From: Spirochaetales bacterium
Lineage (GTDB): Bacteria > Spirochaetota > Spirochaetia > DSM-27196 > PWMO01
Length of the DNA stretch: 6,772 nt
Direction of reading: 5' to 3'
Assembly: GCA_007123465.1 (NCBI GenBank)
Contig: SKLB01000035.1
Location: 1-6,772 of the forward strand
This document shows, one piece after another, positions 5,899-6,772 of the stretch. The position numbers were made by a program, and so were the translations under genes. The notes beneath the pieces are model-generated. The model had not been told where the DNA came from and ran no database searches. It was given only the letters and a program-made list of their open reading frames with translations. Positions within the stretch are counted from its first letter, which is position 1. Each line of letters opens with the position of its first letter.

Positions 5899-5927
5899 TT
5901 GACGAATAGCCGGTAGCGTGCTATCCC
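5899..5927 (+). promoter_or_regulatory. Predicted pyrophosphatase promoter placing the transcript start at the ATG
   Basis: TTGACG (5899-5904, 5 of 6 matches) and TATCCC (5922-5927, 3 of 6) are 17 bp apart. A start 6-8 nt beyond the -10 falls on or next to the A of the ATG at 5934. No Shine-Dalgarno sequence lies before that ATG. Together these suggest a leaderless mRNA. The weak -10 limits confidence. Confidence 0.4.
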
Positions 5928-5933
5928 ATCTCA

Positions 5934-6581
5934 ATGAACCCATGGCACGATGTTGCGGGCGATCGGATCACGCCTGAGAATTTTCTGGCAGTCATTGAAA
6001 TACCCAAGGGAAGCAAGAAGAAGTACGAGCTGGACAAGGATACCGGATTTATCAAACTGGACCGGATTCTGTTCACCTCGACGCACTACCCCGCTAATTA
6101 TGGCTTCATACCGCGTACCCTGGCAGATGATCACGATCCACTGGACGTTCTGGTGCTCTGTTCAGAAATTCTTGATCCGTTGACGATGGTGGAGTGCTAC
6201 CCGATTGGTGCGGTCAAGATGGTCGACAACCAGGAAGTTGACGAGAAGATTATTGCCGTTCCGTTCCACGATCCGGTGTTTTCCGGTTATCGCGATGTTT
6301 CAACGCTGCCGCAGCACATCATGCACGAGATATCGCACTTCTTCGAGGTCTACAAGGCGTTGGAGCATTCCGAGACGTCGGTCAAGATGGTGGTGGATCG
6401 GGACAAGGCGCTGGCAATTATCACGCGCTCGATCGAGGTCTACGCCGAGGAATTTCCCGCTAAACCCCGGCGCCGCAGCAAGAAGTCGGGCTCCGATGCG
6501 TCACCCCGGACCGCAGCTTCCAAGAGTGCCTCGGCGGCCAAAGCGCGAAAAACAGCTTTACGCAAGTCCGCTGACTCGTAG
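5934..6581 (+). CDS. ppa: Inorganic pyrophosphatase, family I (soluble), with basic C-terminal tail
   Basis: This 215-residue cytoplasmic enzyme hydrolyses PPi to two phosphates and so drives biosynthetic reactions. The family I active-site set is intact: Glu22 (IEIPKGS), Lys30 and Glu32 (KKYEL), Arg44 (LDRIL), Tyr52 and Tyr56 (HYPANYGFIP), the signature DHDPLDVLV with Asp66, Asp68 and Asp71, Asp98, Asp103 and Lys105 (DEKIIAVP), and Tyr140-Lys141 (HFFEVYKALE). The catalytic core ends near residue 175, about the length of the E. coli enzyme. Residues 176-215 are an extra, probably disordered tail rich in Ala, Ser, Lys and Arg (13 basic, 2 acidic), beginning KPRRRSKK. The start at 5934 lacks a Shine-Dalgarno sequence but gives a proper family N-terminus. 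The promoter just upstream suggests a leaderless transcript. The gene ends 9 bp from the convergent helix-turn-helix gene. Confidence 0.95.
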   Translation: MNPWHDVAGDRITPENFLAVIEIPKGSKKKYELDKDTGFIKLDRILFTSTHYPANYGFIPRTLADDHDPLDVLVLCSEILDPLTMVECYPIGAVKMVDNQEVDEKIIAVPFHDPVFSGYRDVSTLPQHIMHEISHFFEVYKALEHSETSVKMVVDRDKALAIITRSIEVYAEEFPAKPRRRSKKSGSDASPRTAASKSASAAKARKTALRKSADS

Positions 6582-6590
6582 CCTCCGGGT

Positions 6591-6772
6591 TCACTGCAGC
6601 GCAAGCTGCTGTCGCAGCTTGCGCTTGGCGTAATAGAGCGATGAATCAACGGTCCCCTTTGGTATTCCGGTAACCTCCGATATCTCGAGGTTGGTGGGCG
6701 CGTGCGGCACTCGCGATAGCTGGCAACGCACCCGTGCGAGGCGCTGCTGCAGCAGCTGCAGCTCCCGGTACA
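6591..6772 (-). CDS. Helix-turn-helix protein resembling sigma-70 region 4, C-terminal fragment
   Basis: The minus strand is open from the window edge to a TGA (6593-6591), giving the last 59 residues. The segment NLEISEVTGIPKGTVDSSLY followed by YAKRKLRQQL matches the helix-turn-helix of sigma-70 region 4 (EIAE-x-x-GIP-x-GTV-x-S-x-L-x-x-A-x-x-x-L), the part of ECF-type sigma factors that reads the -35 element. The preceding residues (a Leu/Gln-rich helix, then RCQLSRVPHAPT) do not look like the usual first half of region 4, so another regulator with a sigma-like helix-turn-helix remains possible. The start and other domains are outside the window. Its last codons lie in a perfect 12-bp hairpin. 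It converges on the pyrophosphatase gene. Confidence 0.65.
   Translation of the reverse strand, partial: YRELQLLQQRLARVRCQLSRVPHAPTNLEISEVTGIPKGTVDSSLYYAKRKLRQQLALQ
6598..6625. terminator. Perfect 12-bp hairpin between convergent genes, inside the 3' end of the HTH gene
   Basis: AGCGCAAGCTGC (6598-6609), a 4-nt loop (TGTC) and GCAGCTTGCGCT (6614-6625) form a perfect 12-bp stem. It starts 16 nt after the pyrophosphatase stop and covers the last codons of the convergent helix-turn-helix gene. No T-tract follows on the plus strand (TGGCG). It may act as a 3'-end-stabilising or Rho-assisted terminator for the pyrophosphatase transcript while also being coding on the other strand. Confidence 0.5.

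Noticed and set aside
6743..6756. 14-bp palindrome GCTGCTGCAGCAGC
   Set aside because: It is explained by alternating Leu and Gln codons (CTG/CAG) in the helix-turn-helix gene and has no loop, so it is low-complexity coding sequence rather than a regulatory element.

Overview
The window is an ordinary-looking bacterial chromosome segment of moderately high GC content. It carries five complete protein genes, one tRNA gene, and two protein genes cut by the window edges. The phylum cannot be fixed from sequence alone. The style of the response regulator and kinase resembles Chloroflexota, but a large-genome Spirochaete or another free-living bacterium is possible. The tRNA does not encode its CCA end, so the genome relies on a CCA-adding enzyme.

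Layout: (1) 1-126 (+) is the C-terminal end of a HepT/DUF86-type toxin. (2) 127-401 has no convincing gene and contains two GC-rich hairpins just beyond the next gene. (3) 402-989 (-) encodes a small lipoprotein with two tandem Ig-like repeats. It is divergent from (4) a two-component operon at 1187-3279 (+), an OmpR/PhoB-class response regulator and a membrane sensor histidine kinase whose stop and start codons share one base. The intergenic region between (3) and (4) has a good extended -10 promoter and a tandem 11-bp direct repeat spaced like an OmpR/PhoB-class operator. (5) A minus-strand block reads pepF (oligoendopeptidase F, 5779-3956), tRNA-Leu(GAG) (3910-3828), then a carboxymuconolactone decarboxylase/AhpD-like protein (3775-3200). 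The last gene overlaps the 3' end of the kinase gene by 80 bp, tail to tail. (6) 5934-6581 (+) encodes a family I inorganic pyrophosphatase with an unusual basic C-terminal tail, divergent from pepF. (7) 6591-6772 (-) is the C-terminal end of a helix-turn-helix protein resembling sigma-70 region 4. Its last codons form a perfect 12-bp hairpin that may also terminate the pyrophosphatase transcript.

Working together: the lipoprotein and the two-component system are the most plausible functional unit, an envelope sensor/regulator pair with an envelope-anchored partner or target. PepF (peptide turnover), pyrophosphatase (PPi removal) and tRNA-Leu are housekeeping genes. I see no mobile element, CRISPR array or clearly new multi-gene system. 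The main points of interest are regulatory: the 11-bp operator-like repeat, a tRNA promoter embedded in the pepF stop codon, a probably leaderless pyrophosphatase mRNA, and the coding hairpin at the right end.
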